Source: Bradyrhizobium sp. in8p8 (lineage in GTDB: Bacteria > Pseudomonadota > Alphaproteobacteria > Rhizobiales > Xanthobacteraceae). Taken from it: DNA of 64,000 bases. The notes beneath the pieces were generated by a model, which did not search any database, was not told the origin of the DNA, and worked only from the letters and a program-made list of their open reading frames with translations. Positions 8,424 through 16,653 of this stretch are shown here, piece after piece. The stretch spans positions 682,001 through 746,000 of the forward strand of contig NZ_AUGD01000002.1 in assembly GCF_000426845.1 (NCBI RefSeq). The letters run 5' to 3'. Every line of letters starts with the position of its first letter. Position 1 is the first letter of the stretch. The position numbers were made by a program, and so were the translations under genes.

Positions 8424-8951
8424 TCAGCCCACCACTTCGGTGACGGGCTGGAGATCGATCTCGAAGGTCTCCAGGAATTTCGAGGTCATGATGTAGAAGC
8501 CCACCGAGAGCTGCAATTCGACCAATGCAGCGGGCGTCAGCTTCGATGCGATGGCCTTGAACGTCGCATCGGTCGGCTTGCGCAGCTTCACGATCTCGTC
8601 GGTGAAGGCGAGCGCGGCGCGCTGCACCTCATCGAAGCAAGACGCCGCCTGCCAGTTCTCGAGCGCCTCGTTCTGCTCGTCGGTGACGCCGACATTCTTG
8701 CCGATGCGCTTGTGCGCGACGACCTCGTACGGAGCCTCGCACAGAATTCCGGTGCGGGTGATCGCAAGCTCACGCACGATCGGGTCGAGCTCGCCCTTGT
8801 GGCGTATGGCGCCGCCAAGGCGGCAGTACTGCTCGAGATAGCTCGGCGAGTGCGCCATCATGCGGAAGATATTGGCATTGCGGTTCTTGCCGAGGAGCTC
8901 GCGGGTGCGGTCGGATGCCTTGGACGGGTCGCTGTAGTCGATACGGGCCAT
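8424..8951 (-). CDS. Carboxymuconolactone decarboxylase (CMD/AhpD-like) family protein
   Basis: A 175-residue all-helical protein of the CMD superfamily. Family segments are VRELAITRTGILCEAPYEVV, AHKRIGKNVGV and the C-terminal LTPAALVELQLSVGFYIM. Redox-active members carry CxxC followed by H; here the segment is CEAPYEVVAH, with one cysteine and no partner, so alkylhydroperoxidase chemistry of the AhpD type is unlikely. The role is unassigned. It is most likely a homo-oligomeric member of the 4-carboxymuconolactone decarboxylase-like group. The ribosome site is weak (AGGGAAAA, spaced long). Confidence 0.82.
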   Translation of the reverse strand: MARIDYSDPSKASDRTRELLGKNRNANIFRMMAHSPSYLEQYCRLGGAIRHKGELDPIVRELAITRTGILCEAPYEVVAHKRIGKNVGVTDEQNEALENWQAASCFDEVQRAALAFTDEIVKLRKPTDATFKAIASKLTPAALVELQLSVGFYIMTSKFLETFEIDLQPVTEVVG

Positions 8952-9220
8952 TTTGCTGAAGTTTTCCCTGGGCTTTTGATGCTTCTTGTCGTCGTGGGCA
9001 CAATTTCCCGATGACTCTATGCGCGCGTGGACGCAGGAGCAACATCAGGGAGTCAAATTGCCGCCGCATTGCTGATCAACCCTGAGACAGTCGATATTCG
9101 CCGTGTGGGGACAAAGCGCGGCGAGTACTCGCAAATGGGGTGTTCCGAGTAAAACAATTGGCCATCGGGTGCGCTAGCCGCACAACGGTGAGTCACGCCC
9201 AAGTCTAGGGAGAAAAAGGC
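8952..9220. other. Intergenic region without a recognised gene
   Basis: I see no convincing coding frame here. The stretch probably contains the divergent promoters for the CMD-family gene (minus) and the 33-codon ORF (plus). No clear palindrome was found. Confidence 0.5.
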
Positions 9221-9322
9221 ATGAAGGAAGCCACCAAGGGGGCGGCCTCGGGAGCGCTCGCGCATATGCTGGCGGTGACGGCGATGCTCGTCATCGCCAG
9301 CATCTTGTTCTACGGGCGCTAG
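9221..9322 (+). CDS. Predicted 33-residue single-pass membrane microprotein
   Basis: Very short ORF with a good ribosome site (GGGAGAAAAAGGC immediately before ATG). The translation starts with MKEATKGAASGALAHM and continues into a single hydrophobic helix (LAVTAMLVIASILFYG) ending in R and a stop. The charged N-terminus and C-terminal helix predict a small inner-membrane protein. It stands alone between the CMD-family gene and a palindromic repeat. No function can be assigned. The ribosome site and amphipathic layout are the only support; conservation was not tested. Confidence 0.55.
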   Translation: MKEATKGAASGALAHMLAVTAMLVIASILFYGR

Positions 9323-9340
9323 TTGGAGTTTTAGTGCTTT

Positions 9341-9422
9341 CGTCATTCCGGGGTGGCTCTCGCACAAGCCAGGCCCAGAATACCCGTTCCAGGCTCGGTC
9401 GCATGACCGCCCCCGAATGACG
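9341..9422. repeat. Palindromic intergenic element with CGTCATTCCGGGG ends
   Basis: The ends form an imperfect inverted repeat (CGTCATTCCGGGG ... CCCCGAATGACG) with degenerate internal pairing. It is the same type as the elements at 10931-11035 and 49434-49540 and resembles non-autonomous dispersed palindromes. It contains no ORF. Confidence 0.75.
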
Positions 9423-9429
9423 AATCCCT

Positions 9430-9786
9430 CTACGACCTCGTGAAGAACGGCACGAGCCGGCCGGCAAAGGGCTTGAAGCTTGCGGTGACCGAATCGCCGA
9501 TGGCGAGATCGTCGTCGCCATGCGCCATCATGCGAAAACCCTCTGCACAATCGACCAGCAGGATGTTGTAGGGTACGTGCGCCCGCGTCTCTGATGTGGC
9601 GGCCCGGCAGACCAGCGAGGTCGCGTACACCCTGCCCTTGCCGCTGGCGCGCTGCGCGCGCGGGCCGGATGCACCGCAGGCCGCGCAGAAGGCGCGATGG
9701 AAATACTGCACGTGACCGCATGAGATGCAGGTCTGGTAGGTGATCGCCTCTTCGCCCTTGGTCCAGTCCGTCAGACGCTCGCTCAT
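9430..9786 (-). CDS. Zn-ribbon/OB-fold (DUF35) partner of the thiolase-like protein
   Basis: 118-residue protein with an N-terminal zinc ribbon (Cys20, Cys23, Cys34, Cys37: CISCGHVQYFHRAFCAACG) and a C-terminal OB-fold with VPYNILLVDCAEG and GDSVTASFKP. DUF35 proteins bind thiolase-like or enoyl-CoA hydratase partners and recognise the acyl-CoA; an example is the DUF35 domain that supports Ltp2 in steroid side-chain cleavage. The start overlaps the end of the thiolase-like gene by 4 bases (ATGA), so the two are translationally coupled. A complex with that protein is inferred. Confidence 0.88.
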   Translation of the reverse strand: MSERLTDWTKGEEAITYQTCISCGHVQYFHRAFCAACGASGPRAQRASGKGRVYATSLVCRAATSETRAHVPYNILLVDCAEGFRMMAHGDDDLAIGDSVTASFKPFAGRLVPFFTRS

Positions 9787-10919
9787 CGCACCCGCTCCAG
9801 GAACATGCTCACGTGAGAGGACAGCACGCCGCCGTCGCCGTGCAACAGCGCAATGGACGCATCCCGCACCTGTCGGTCAGCCGCCCGGCCCGTCATCTGC
9901 AAATGCGCTTCGACCAGATGCGCCATGGCGCCGCCGACCCCGCAATGGCCGTAGCTGAGCAGGCCGCCGTGGGTGTTCAGCGGCATCGCGCCGTCGCGGC
10001 CGAAATGGCCTGATCGAACGCGGGCGGCAGCCTCACCGCGCCCGGCAAGGCCGAGGTCCTCCAGCAGCATCGCAAGCGTGATCGTAAAACTGTCGTAGAT
10101 GGCGGCGTAGCGCACGTCGGAGATCGCCAGGCCCGCGGCGTCCTTCGCACGCGCGATCGAGATCTCGGCGCCGAGCTCGCTGAGGGCGGGAGCTGCGGTG
10201 ACATGCTGATGGGTGTGGGCCTGGGCGCAGCCGCGGATGCGCACGCCCGCTTGCCCGGTCCGTTCGCGACTGATGACGAAGGCCGCGCCGCCATCGGAGA
10301 CCGGGCAGCAGTCGAGCAGCTTGAGCGGCATCGCCACCGGCTTCGAGGCCATGACGTCGGCGACCGTAATGGGATCGTGGAATTGCGCGCCGGGATGGGT
10401 GCAGGCGTGGCTGCGCATCAGCACCGCGAACTGGGCAAGGTCCTCTTCGGTCACGCCGTATTCGTGCATATAGCGGTTGGCAACGAGGCCATAATAGGCA
10501 GGAATAGTCGGCCCTAGCGGCACCTCGTAGTCGGGATGTCCGACCTGCGCCAGCGCCTGGACCGAGGCATCGCGGCTCTGCCCGGTGAGGCGGTTCTCGC
10601 CCGCGACGACGAGCACGTGGCGGACGATGCCGGATTCGACGAGGTGATGCGCGAGCATCGTCATCGCGAGCCCCGTCGCGCCGCCGACCTGCACGGCGTG
10701 GGCATAAGCAGGACGGATGCCAAAGTGCTCGGCGAAGACGGTCGCCAGCATGATGTGAGGCGAGACGGTGGAGTAGCCGCAGAGGATGCCGTCGATATCC
10801 GAACGCTTCAGCCCGGCATCGTCCAGCGCGGCTTGCGCCGCCTTGCTCATCAGATCGAGCGAGGACGAGCCTTCGTGCTTGCCGAACGGTGTGAGGCCGA
10901 CGCCGGTGATGAAGCTCAT
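9783..10919 (-). CDS. Thiolase-like protein lacking the nucleophilic cysteine (SCP2/Ltp2-like)
   Basis: 378-residue thiolase-fold protein with SSLDLMSKAAQAALDDAG at the N-terminus and THGGLLSYGHCGVGG near the C-terminus. In the neighbouring true thiolase the nucleophile lies in NACATG; here the aligned stretch is VGGATG, so Gly80 replaces the cysteine and ordinary thiolysis is unlikely. The usual GHPxGATG is also changed to GHCGVGG. Cysteine-less thiolase-fold proteins paired with DUF35, such as Ltp2, are retro-aldolases that release an acyl-CoA and a carbonyl. That activity is suggested here by the coupled DUF35 gene but is not proven. The substrate is unknown. Confidence 0.85.
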   Translation of the reverse strand: MSFITGVGLTPFGKHEGSSSLDLMSKAAQAALDDAGLKRSDIDGILCGYSTVSPHIMLATVFAEHFGIRPAYAHAVQVGGATGLAMTMLAHHLVESGIVRHVLVVAGENRLTGQSRDASVQALAQVGHPDYEVPLGPTIPAYYGLVANRYMHEYGVTEEDLAQFAVLMRSHACTHPGAQFHDPITVADVMASKPVAMPLKLLDCCPVSDGGAAFVISRERTGQAGVRIRGCAQAHTHQHVTAAPALSELGAEISIARAKDAAGLAISDVRYAAIYDSFTITLAMLLEDLGLAGRGEAAARVRSGHFGRDGAMPLNTHGGLLSYGHCGVGGAMAHLVEAHLQMTGRAADRQVRDASIALLHGDGGVLSSHVSMFLERVR

Positions 10920-10930
10920 GGTGCCCTCCT

Positions 10931-11035
10931 GTCATTCCGGGGCGGCCCGAAGGGCCGAGTCCGGAATCCATCGCGCAGCATGTGCCGAGCATGAATGGAT
11001 TCCGGACTCGCGACATTGTCGCGCCGCGGAATGAC
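10931..11035. repeat. Palindromic intergenic element (GTCATTCCGG ends)
   Basis: The outer arms are GTCATTCCGGGGCGG and CCGCGGAATGAC. Inner arms of GAGTCCGGAATCCAT type pair with ATGGATTCCGGACTC. It lies between the CoA transferase and the thiolase-like gene, both on the minus strand, and may form a long hairpin in the transcript. It is the same family as 9341-9422 and 49434-49540. Confidence 0.8.
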
Positions 11036-11058
11036 GGATGAGAGAGCTGTGGTCATCC

Positions 11059-12267
11059 CTACCTCTCCTCCTCCGGCGCCGAGCGCGTGACGCCGTCGCG
11101 CACCATGGCTGCGATCTCGTCGGCGGAATAACCGATCTCGCGCAGGATCTCGGCGCCATGCTCGTTGAGCCGCGGCGCCAGGCGCGATGGCTCGGCTTCG
11201 GTCTCTGACCACGTCGCCGTCACCTTCATGCTGCGGATTTCGCCTTCTGTTGGATGGTTCACCACCGGGAAAAAGTTCGTCGCCTCAAGATGCTCGTCGT
11301 GCAACATCGAGGCAAGGTCGTGCATCGGCATCACCGGGACGTCGGCCTTGGTGAGCAGCTCGATCCATTCCGCCGTCGTGCGTGTCTCGAAGATGCGAGC
11401 GAGCTCGGCGTAGACCACGTCGATATTGGCGGCGCGGCCGGCGAAGGTTGCGAATTTGGGATCGGCGCGAAGATCGTCGCGCTTCGTGGCCTTGAAGAAG
11501 TTCTCCCATTGCTTGTCGTTGTAGACGATGACGCTGAGATAGCCGTCCGAGGTCTTGTACGGCCTGCGGTCGCGCGAGAGGTGGCGGGCATAGCCGCCTT
11601 TGTCGAGCGGCGGCTCGAAGGTGAGCCCGCCCATGTGGTCGCCCATGACGAAGCCGGCCATGGTCTCGAACATCGGGATGTCCAGACGCTGGCCGCGGCC
11701 GGTGCGGTCGCGGTGGACGAGGCTGGCGCAGATCGCGCCGACGGCGGTGAGGCCGACGATGCGGTCGACCAGCGCGTTCGGCACGTAGCGCGGCACGCCG
11801 TCGCCGGTCTGCGCCATCAGCGCCGGCAGCGCGGTGGCGCCCTGGATCAGATCGTCATAGGCGGGTTTTGCGGCATAGGGCCCGTCCTGGCCGAAACCGA
11901 ACACGCCGGCGTAGACCAGGCGGGGATTGATGGCAGAGACGACGTCGTAGCCGAGCTGCAGCCGTGCCATGGCCTGCGGACGGACGTTGTAGACGAGGAC
12001 GTCGGCGTCCTTCAGCAATCTCAGCACGGCCTCGCGCCCGGCGGGCTTCTTCAAATCGAGGCAGATCGAGCGCTTGCTGCGGTTGGTGTTGAGAAACACC
12101 GGACCCATGCCGGCGTGACGCATCGGGCCGATCAGGCGTGTGACGTCACCCTCCAGGGATTCCACCTTGACGACGTCGGCGCCGTAGTCGCCGAGCATCT
12201 GGGTCGCATAGGGCCCCATCAGCACGGTGGTCATGTCGATGACCCTGACGCCCTTCAGTGGCCCCAT
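11059..12267 (-). CDS. CaiB/BaiF family III CoA transferase
   Basis: Cytoplasmic enzyme moving CoA between carboxylic acids through an aspartyl-CoA intermediate. The protein is 402 residues, normal for the family, starting MGPLKGVRVIDMTTVLMGPY. Family landmarks are the GADVVKVESLEGD segment, LDLKKPAGREAVLRLL, and NALVDRIVGLTAVGAI, where the aspartate is the likely catalytic residue. The frame stays open upstream to 12369, but GGGAGCG before the ATG at 12267 and the family N-terminus fix the start. It precedes the thiolase-like/DUF35 pair on the same strand with the palindromic repeat between, so a shared acyl-CoA pathway is inferred. Confidence 0.92.
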   Translation of the reverse strand: MGPLKGVRVIDMTTVLMGPYATQMLGDYGADVVKVESLEGDVTRLIGPMRHAGMGPVFLNTNRSKRSICLDLKKPAGREAVLRLLKDADVLVYNVRPQAMARLQLGYDVVSAINPRLVYAGVFGFGQDGPYAAKPAYDDLIQGATALPALMAQTGDGVPRYVPNALVDRIVGLTAVGAICASLVHRDRTGRGQRLDIPMFETMAGFVMGDHMGGLTFEPPLDKGGYARHLSRDRRPYKTSDGYLSVIVYNDKQWENFFKATKRDDLRADPKFATFAGRAANIDVVYAELARIFETRTTAEWIELLTKADVPVMPMHDLASMLHDEHLEATNFFPVVNHPTEGEIRSMKVTATWSETEAEPSRLAPRLNEHGAEILREIGYSADEIAAMVRDGVTRSAPEEER

Positions 12268-12392
12268 CGTTCGCTCCCGATTGCGCGGGACCCAGGTGCC
12301 CTCGCGATTTCGGTCCCAGCTAACGGCAGCGCCGCCGCACGCGCAAGGGCGGGCGGCGTATGGCGGCATGCGCGGTGCGGCGATGTCGCCCG

Positions 12393-12599
12393 CTATTTCT
12401 TCTGACGGGATTCGCGGATCTTGAGGAGCCGATCGAGCTCGTCGTTCTGCTGGGTGATCCGGTCGGCGATGCGCGACTCGCTCTGCTCGCCCGAGGCCGC
12501 CGCGGCCTGCTCGATGAGCTGGCGAATATTGTCCTCGAGGATCGCAATACGATCGTTGAGTGCGTCCATCGACAGCGAGTCTTCGTAGTCAGTGCTCAT
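12393..12599 (-). CDS. Small coiled-coil protein, function unknown
   Basis: 68-residue acidic protein starting MSTDYEDSLSMDALNDR, then a heptad-like helix (IAILEDNIRQLIEQ, and ITQQNDELDRLLKIRESR), so probably a coiled coil of SlyX-like size. AGGGAA precedes the ATG at 12599; a frame extension to 12620 has no support. It lies alone between the CoA transferase and thiolase genes on the same strand. I do not recognise a family. Confidence 0.65.
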   Translation of the reverse strand: MSTDYEDSLSMDALNDRIAILEDNIRQLIEQAAAASGEQSESRIADRITQQNDELDRLLKIRESRQKK

Positions 12600-12674
12600 G
12601 ATGCATTCCCTGCAAATCAATCAGGAGCATTAAGGCTGGCCGAGGCAGGCCCACCATGATTTAGCGCAAAGAGG

Positions 12675-12702
12675 TGGGCACGGCGCGTGGCGCCCGTGCC
12701 CA
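12675..12702 (-). terminator. Candidate terminator after the thiolase gene
   Basis: The 9-bp arms TGGGCACGG and CCGTGCCCA flank a 10-base loop starting 15 bases beyond the thiolase stop. On the minus strand a short T-rich stretch (CACCTCTTTG) follows. A simple hairpin terminator is plausible; the weak T-run lowers confidence. Confidence 0.5.
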
Positions 12703-12716
12703 GCCCACAGAGCGAC

Positions 12717-13886
12717 CTACTTCAGCGGCTCCAGCACCGAGACGTAGTTGGCGACGGCAGCACCGCCCATGTTGAAGATGCCGCCGAGCTTGGCATTCTT
12801 GAGCTGCATGCCTTCGGGCGCTTGCCCCGCCAGCTGCATCGCGGTCATCACGTGCATGGAAACGCCGGTGGCGCCGATCGGGTGCCCCTTGGCCTTGAGG
12901 CCCCCGGAGGGATTGACCGGGAGCTTGCCGTCCTTGAGCGTCCAGCCTTCCTTGATGGCACGGGCGCCCTGCCCCTTCGGCGTCAGGCCCATCGCTTCGT
13001 ATTCGATCAGCTCGGCAACCGTGAAGCAGTCATGGGTCTCGACGAAGGAGAGATCGGAGAGCGTCACACCGGCTTTTTCCAGCGCGCGCTGCCAGGCGAC
13101 CGTGCAGCCCTCGAACTGGAGGATGTCACGCTTGCTCATCGGCAGGAAGTCCTGGGCGTGCGCGGTGGCGCGGAAACCGATCGACTTGTTCATGGTTTTG
13201 GCTGTCTCAGGGTCGGCCAGCACCAGCGCAGCGGCACCGTCCGAGACCAACGAGCAGTCCGTGCGCTTCAGGGGACCGGCGACGTAAGGGTTCTTCTCGC
13301 TCTCGGCGCGGCAGAAGTCGAAGCCGAAATCCTTGCGCATCTGGGCGAAGGGATTGGCGACGCCGTTCTTGTGGTTCTTGGCTGCGATCAGCGCCAGCGC
13401 ATCTGACTGGTCGCCATACTTCTGGAAATAGGAGCTGGCGATCTTGCCGAACACGCCGGCGAAGCCGCCGACCGTGTCGCCGTCCTCGGGCAGATAGGAG
13501 GCCTTGAGCAGGTTCTTGCCGATCTCCGGACCGGGCGTGCGCGTCATCTGCTCGACGCCGACGACCAGGACGATCTTGGCGGCCCCTGCGGCAATCGCGC
13601 GCAGGCCCTGATGGACGGCGGCGGAGCCGGTCGCGCAGGCATTCTCGACGCGCGTCGCCGGCTTGAAGCGCAGCTTGGGGTCGGCCTGAAGCACCAGCGA
13701 GGCGGTGAAGTCCTGCGGAGAGAAGCCGGCATTGAAATGACCGAGCACGATCTCGTCGACATCACCAGCCGAAACGCCGGCGTCGGCCAGCGCCTCATTG
13801 GCGACCCGCACGACGAGGCTTTCCACGGTCTCCGTGTCGAACTTGCCGAACGGTGTATGCGCCCATCCGACGATGCTGGCGGTCAT
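12717..13886 (-). CDS. Acetyl-CoA acetyltransferase (thiolase), SCP2-like
   Basis: 389-residue thiolase catalysing CoA-dependent cleavage (or condensation) of 3-oxoacyl-CoA. Cys84 in RVENACATGSAA is the acyl-accepting nucleophile; the HDCFTVAELIEYEAMG and NPSGGLKAKGHPIGATG segments supply the conserved His and C-terminal loop. AGGGAG precedes the start. The sequence is closer to the SCP2/lipid-transfer thiolases than to PhaA/FadA. It starts 60 bases downstream of the KDPG aldolase stop; whether it belongs to the sugar operon or is separate is unclear. A hairpin follows its stop. Confidence 0.9.
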   Translation of the reverse strand: MTASIVGWAHTPFGKFDTETVESLVVRVANEALADAGVSAGDVDEIVLGHFNAGFSPQDFTASLVLQADPKLRFKPATRVENACATGSAAVHQGLRAIAAGAAKIVLVVGVEQMTRTPGPEIGKNLLKASYLPEDGDTVGGFAGVFGKIASSYFQKYGDQSDALALIAAKNHKNGVANPFAQMRKDFGFDFCRAESEKNPYVAGPLKRTDCSLVSDGAAALVLADPETAKTMNKSIGFRATAHAQDFLPMSKRDILQFEGCTVAWQRALEKAGVTLSDLSFVETHDCFTVAELIEYEAMGLTPKGQGARAIKEGWTLKDGKLPVNPSGGLKAKGHPIGATGVSMHVMTAMQLAGQAPEGMQLKNAKLGGIFNMGGAAVANYVSVLEPLK

Positions 13887-13946
13887 GGTCCATTCTCCCT
13901 GGAGGTCTCTTCCTGAGCTAAGTCTTAGCCTAGCATTGGCAAGACT

Positions 13947-14597
13947 TCACGCGGCTTTCAGCGCCTTGACTGTCCGCTCGCAGATGGCAGTTATGCCGGC
14001 CCAGTTCCCAGCCCGGATCTCCGCCGGCGGGCAAAGCCAGGACCCGCCGACCGCGACCACGTTGGGCTCGGCCAGCCAGGTCGCCGCATTGGCCTCACCG
14101 ATCCCGCCGGTCGGACAGAAGCGTAGGTTCGGGAACGGCCCGCCGAGGGCGCGCAGGCCCTTGATGCCGCCGGCCTGCTCGGCCGGAAAGAATTTGGCGA
14201 CGTCGAAACCGTAGGACAGCGCCATCATCAGCTCGGAGGCCGTGGCAATGCCCGGCGCGAAGGGCAAGGAGCTGTCGGTCGCCACCTTCAGGAGATCGGG
14301 GGTCAGGCCCGGACTGATGCCGAACGCCACGCCAAGCTTCTCGACACGGGTGAAGTCGGCCGGGTTGAGGATCGTGCCAATGCCGACGACCGCCTCGGGC
14401 ACCTCCGCCATCATCGCCCGTGCCGCCTCGATCGCAACGGGGGTGCGCAGGGTCACCTCCAGCGTGCGAACGCCGCCGGCGACCAGCGCACGCGCCAGCG
14501 GCACCGCATCCTGGATTCGCTCGATGGTCAGGACGGGAATGACCGTCGCGGCCTTGAACAGGGCGACGAGGTGATTCTGTTGGGCACTCGTGGTCAT
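13947..14597 (-). CDS. eda: 2-dehydro-3-deoxy-6-phosphogluconate (KDPG) aldolase
   Basis: Class I aldolase that splits KDPG into pyruvate and glyceraldehyde 3-phosphate. The protein is 216 residues, the usual trimeric-aldolase size. RTLEVTLRTP supplies the catalytic Glu and VAKFFPAEQAGG the Schiff-base lysine; the phosphate-binding CPTGGI loop follows. The start at 14597 (MTTSAQQNHLVALF) is preferred over the upstream extension because the latter lies inside the kinase gene. It is the last gene of the ABC-transporter operon, 11 bases after the sugar-acid kinase, whose product it is expected to cleave. Confidence 0.92.
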   Translation of the reverse strand: MTTSAQQNHLVALFKAATVIPVLTIERIQDAVPLARALVAGGVRTLEVTLRTPVAIEAARAMMAEVPEAVVGIGTILNPADFTRVEKLGVAFGISPGLTPDLLKVATDSSLPFAPGIATASELMMALSYGFDVAKFFPAEQAGGIKGLRALGGPFPNLRFCPTGGIGEANAATWLAEPNVVAVGGSWLCPPAEIRAGNWAGITAICERTVKALKAA

Positions 14598-14608
14598 TAG
14601 GTCTCGAT

Positions 14609-15577
14609 TCACTTGGTGGCTTGGCGAGAGGGCGCCGGCCGGTGCCGTTTCTTCGGCGGCATGGCATAGCCCGGAATGATGGCACCGGGATAGCAAATCA
14701 CGACGCCGGCGAGGCGATGCCCGGCCTGGGCCGCCTCGACCGGATCGGAACCGCCGAGGCGGGCCGCAATATAGGCGGCCGCAAAGCTGTCACCGGCGGC
14801 AGTCGTGTCCACCACGGGCTTGGTCATCGGCTCGGCCCGAACCTCGCTGGTCCCGCCGGGAAAGCGTAGCAGGCTCACCGGCTCGGCCAGGCGGAACACC
14901 AGCTCGGGGCTGGGAATGCGCGCCATCAGTTGATCGTCGCTCTCGCCCGGATAGAGTGCGAGCAGATCCTCGGTCGAGGTCAGCACGATGTCGGCAGTCG
15001 CAAGCGCCGCGGCAAACACCTCGCGCGCAACGTCGCGATCGGGCCACCCGCGTGCGCGAAAATTGGTGTCGAACACGAAGCGGGTGCCGAGCAGGCGCGC
15101 GCGCTTGATCGCGGCGAGCAGCCGCTCGCGTCCGGGTGCGTCGTAGATCGAGAGCGTGATCGCGGAGAGATAGACGACGTCATAGCTCATCAGCGAGTTG
15201 AGGATCTCGTCGGTCTCCGGCAGGCTCATCAGCTGCCGCGCAGCCGCGCTGTCGCGCCAGTGGAAGAACTGGCGCTCGCCCTTTGCATCCGTCTGGATCA
15301 TGTAGAGGCCGGGCAGCTTGCCTGCCAGCCGCACGACACGCCGCGTGCCGACGCCTTCCGCATTCCAGGCCGCGACCATCTCGTCGCTGAGACCGTCATC
15401 GCCGAGTGCGGTGAAATAATCGACCTTGATGTCGAGCCGCGCCAGATAGACGGCCGTGTTGAGGGTGTCGCCGCCGAAGCCCCGTGAGTACAGGCCGCCG
15501 CCCTGCCCGGCAGATGCGCCTCCTTGCGCCTGCCTCAGCTCGACCATGCATTCGCCGATGCAAGCAACGCTCGCCAT
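14609..15577 (-). CDS. kdgK: 2-keto-3-deoxygluconate kinase (PfkB family)
   Basis: Phosphorylates 2-keto-3-deoxygluconate to KDPG with ATP. The 322-residue ribokinase-fold protein has the N-terminal sugar-binding motif GFGGDTLNTAVYLARL and the C-terminal PfkB signature VVDTTAAGDSFAAAYIAARL, with the catalytic Asp in AAGDSF. The ATG at 15577 is directly preceded by an in-frame GTG that could also start. The C-terminus is rich in basic residues. It lies 11 bases upstream of the KDPG aldolase gene, which fits the next pathway step. Specificity for KDG rather than another 2-keto-3-deoxy sugar acid is inferred from sequence type and neighbour. Confidence 0.88.
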   Translation of the reverse strand: MASVACIGECMVELRQAQGGASAGQGGGLYSRGFGGDTLNTAVYLARLDIKVDYFTALGDDGLSDEMVAAWNAEGVGTRRVVRLAGKLPGLYMIQTDAKGERQFFHWRDSAAARQLMSLPETDEILNSLMSYDVVYLSAITLSIYDAPGRERLLAAIKRARLLGTRFVFDTNFRARGWPDRDVAREVFAAALATADIVLTSTEDLLALYPGESDDQLMARIPSPELVFRLAEPVSLLRFPGGTSEVRAEPMTKPVVDTTAAGDSFAAAYIAARLGGSDPVEAAQAGHRLAGVVICYPGAIIPGYAMPPKKRHRPAPSRQATK

Positions 15578-15601
15578 CACCAGGGCCCGCCCAGTCGGAG
15601 A

Positions 15602-16588
15602 TCAGGGAACGAAATTGCCGCCGAGCTCGTCTTCGATGTGAATGCGAATGATGTCGTCGAAGTTCTTCTCGGCGGTGGTGAAGCCGAGCTCGCGTGCGCG
15701 CTTCGGATCGAAATTGCGTGGCCAGCCGCCGACGATGCCGACGATGAAGGGATCCGGCTCGCGCTTGATGCGCGCGGCGACCTTCTCGCCGGCAACCCGC
15801 TTCAAGGCGGCGATCTGCTCGCCGACCGTGGCCGACAGGCCCGGCATGGTCAGGTTGCGGCGCGGGCCGACGGCGGCGAGGTCCATGGTGCCGGCGTGCA
15901 GAAGGAAGCCGACGGCCGAGCGCGGCGTGGCGTGCCAGTGGCGGACGTCCTCGGACACCGGGAGGATCGCCTCCTTGCCGGCCAGCGGCTCGCGCAGGAT
16001 GTTGGAGAAGAAACCCGAGGCCGCCTTGTTTGGCAGGCCGGGCCGGATACAGATCGTCGGCAGGCGAATGCCGATGCCGTCGAGGAAGCCGCGACGGGAA
16101 TAGTCGGCGAGCAGCAATTCGCCGATCGCCTTCTGGGTCCCGTAGCTGAGCAGCGGGGTGTGGAAGAACTCGTCGCCGATCGCATCCGGGAACGGCGCAC
16201 CGAACACCGCGATCGAGGACGTGAAGACCACGCGTGGCTTGTAACCGCCGCCCGCGAGCCTGATCGCGTCGAGCAGCATCCGCGTGCCGTCGAGGTTGAT
16301 ACGATACCCCTTGTCGAAGTCGAGCTCTGCCTCGCCCGAGACGATGGCGGCGAGATGGAAGATCACGTCGGGGCGGCCGGCGACCAGCTTTTCGGCCGCG
16401 CCCGGTACCGCGAAATCGCCCGAGATGGTCTCGACCGGGAAGCCGGCGTTCTCCGGCTTCTTCGGTTCGACCACGTCATGCATGGTGAGCTTGGTGATGT
16501 CGCTCTTGCCCAGCCGGCCGTCGCGCAGCAGCCGTTCGCAGAGTTTGCGGCCAACCATGCCGGCAGCGCCCAGAACCAGAATGTGCAA
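15602..16588 (-). CDS. NAD-dependent epimerase/dehydratase, D-erythronate dehydrogenase-like
   Basis: 328-residue extended short-chain dehydrogenase. The N-terminal Rossmann motif is LVLGAAGMVGRKL; the catalytic Tyr-Lys pair lies in LLSYGTQKAIGELLL. The FTSSIAVFGAPFPDAIGDEF and FLDGIGIRLPTICIRPGLPN segments resemble the DenD group that oxidises D-erythronate at C2. It lies 21 bases upstream of the kinase gene in the sugar operon. In this setting it may oxidise a sugar acid or related polyol acid. DenD specificity is a guess from resemblance and has not been shown. Confidence 0.85.
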   Translation of the reverse strand: MHILVLGAAGMVGRKLCERLLRDGRLGKSDITKLTMHDVVEPKKPENAGFPVETISGDFAVPGAAEKLVAGRPDVIFHLAAIVSGEAELDFDKGYRINLDGTRMLLDAIRLAGGGYKPRVVFTSSIAVFGAPFPDAIGDEFFHTPLLSYGTQKAIGELLLADYSRRGFLDGIGIRLPTICIRPGLPNKAASGFFSNILREPLAGKEAILPVSEDVRHWHATPRSAVGFLLHAGTMDLAAVGPRRNLTMPGLSATVGEQIAALKRVAGEKVAARIKREPDPFIVGIVGGWPRNFDPKRARELGFTTAEKNFDDIIRIHIEDELGGNFVP

Positions 16589-16653
16589 GAGCCTAACTCC
16601 TTCTTATTGGCCGAAGCGCACCGCTCCGGATGCCGCTTCGGCAAGCACCGCGA

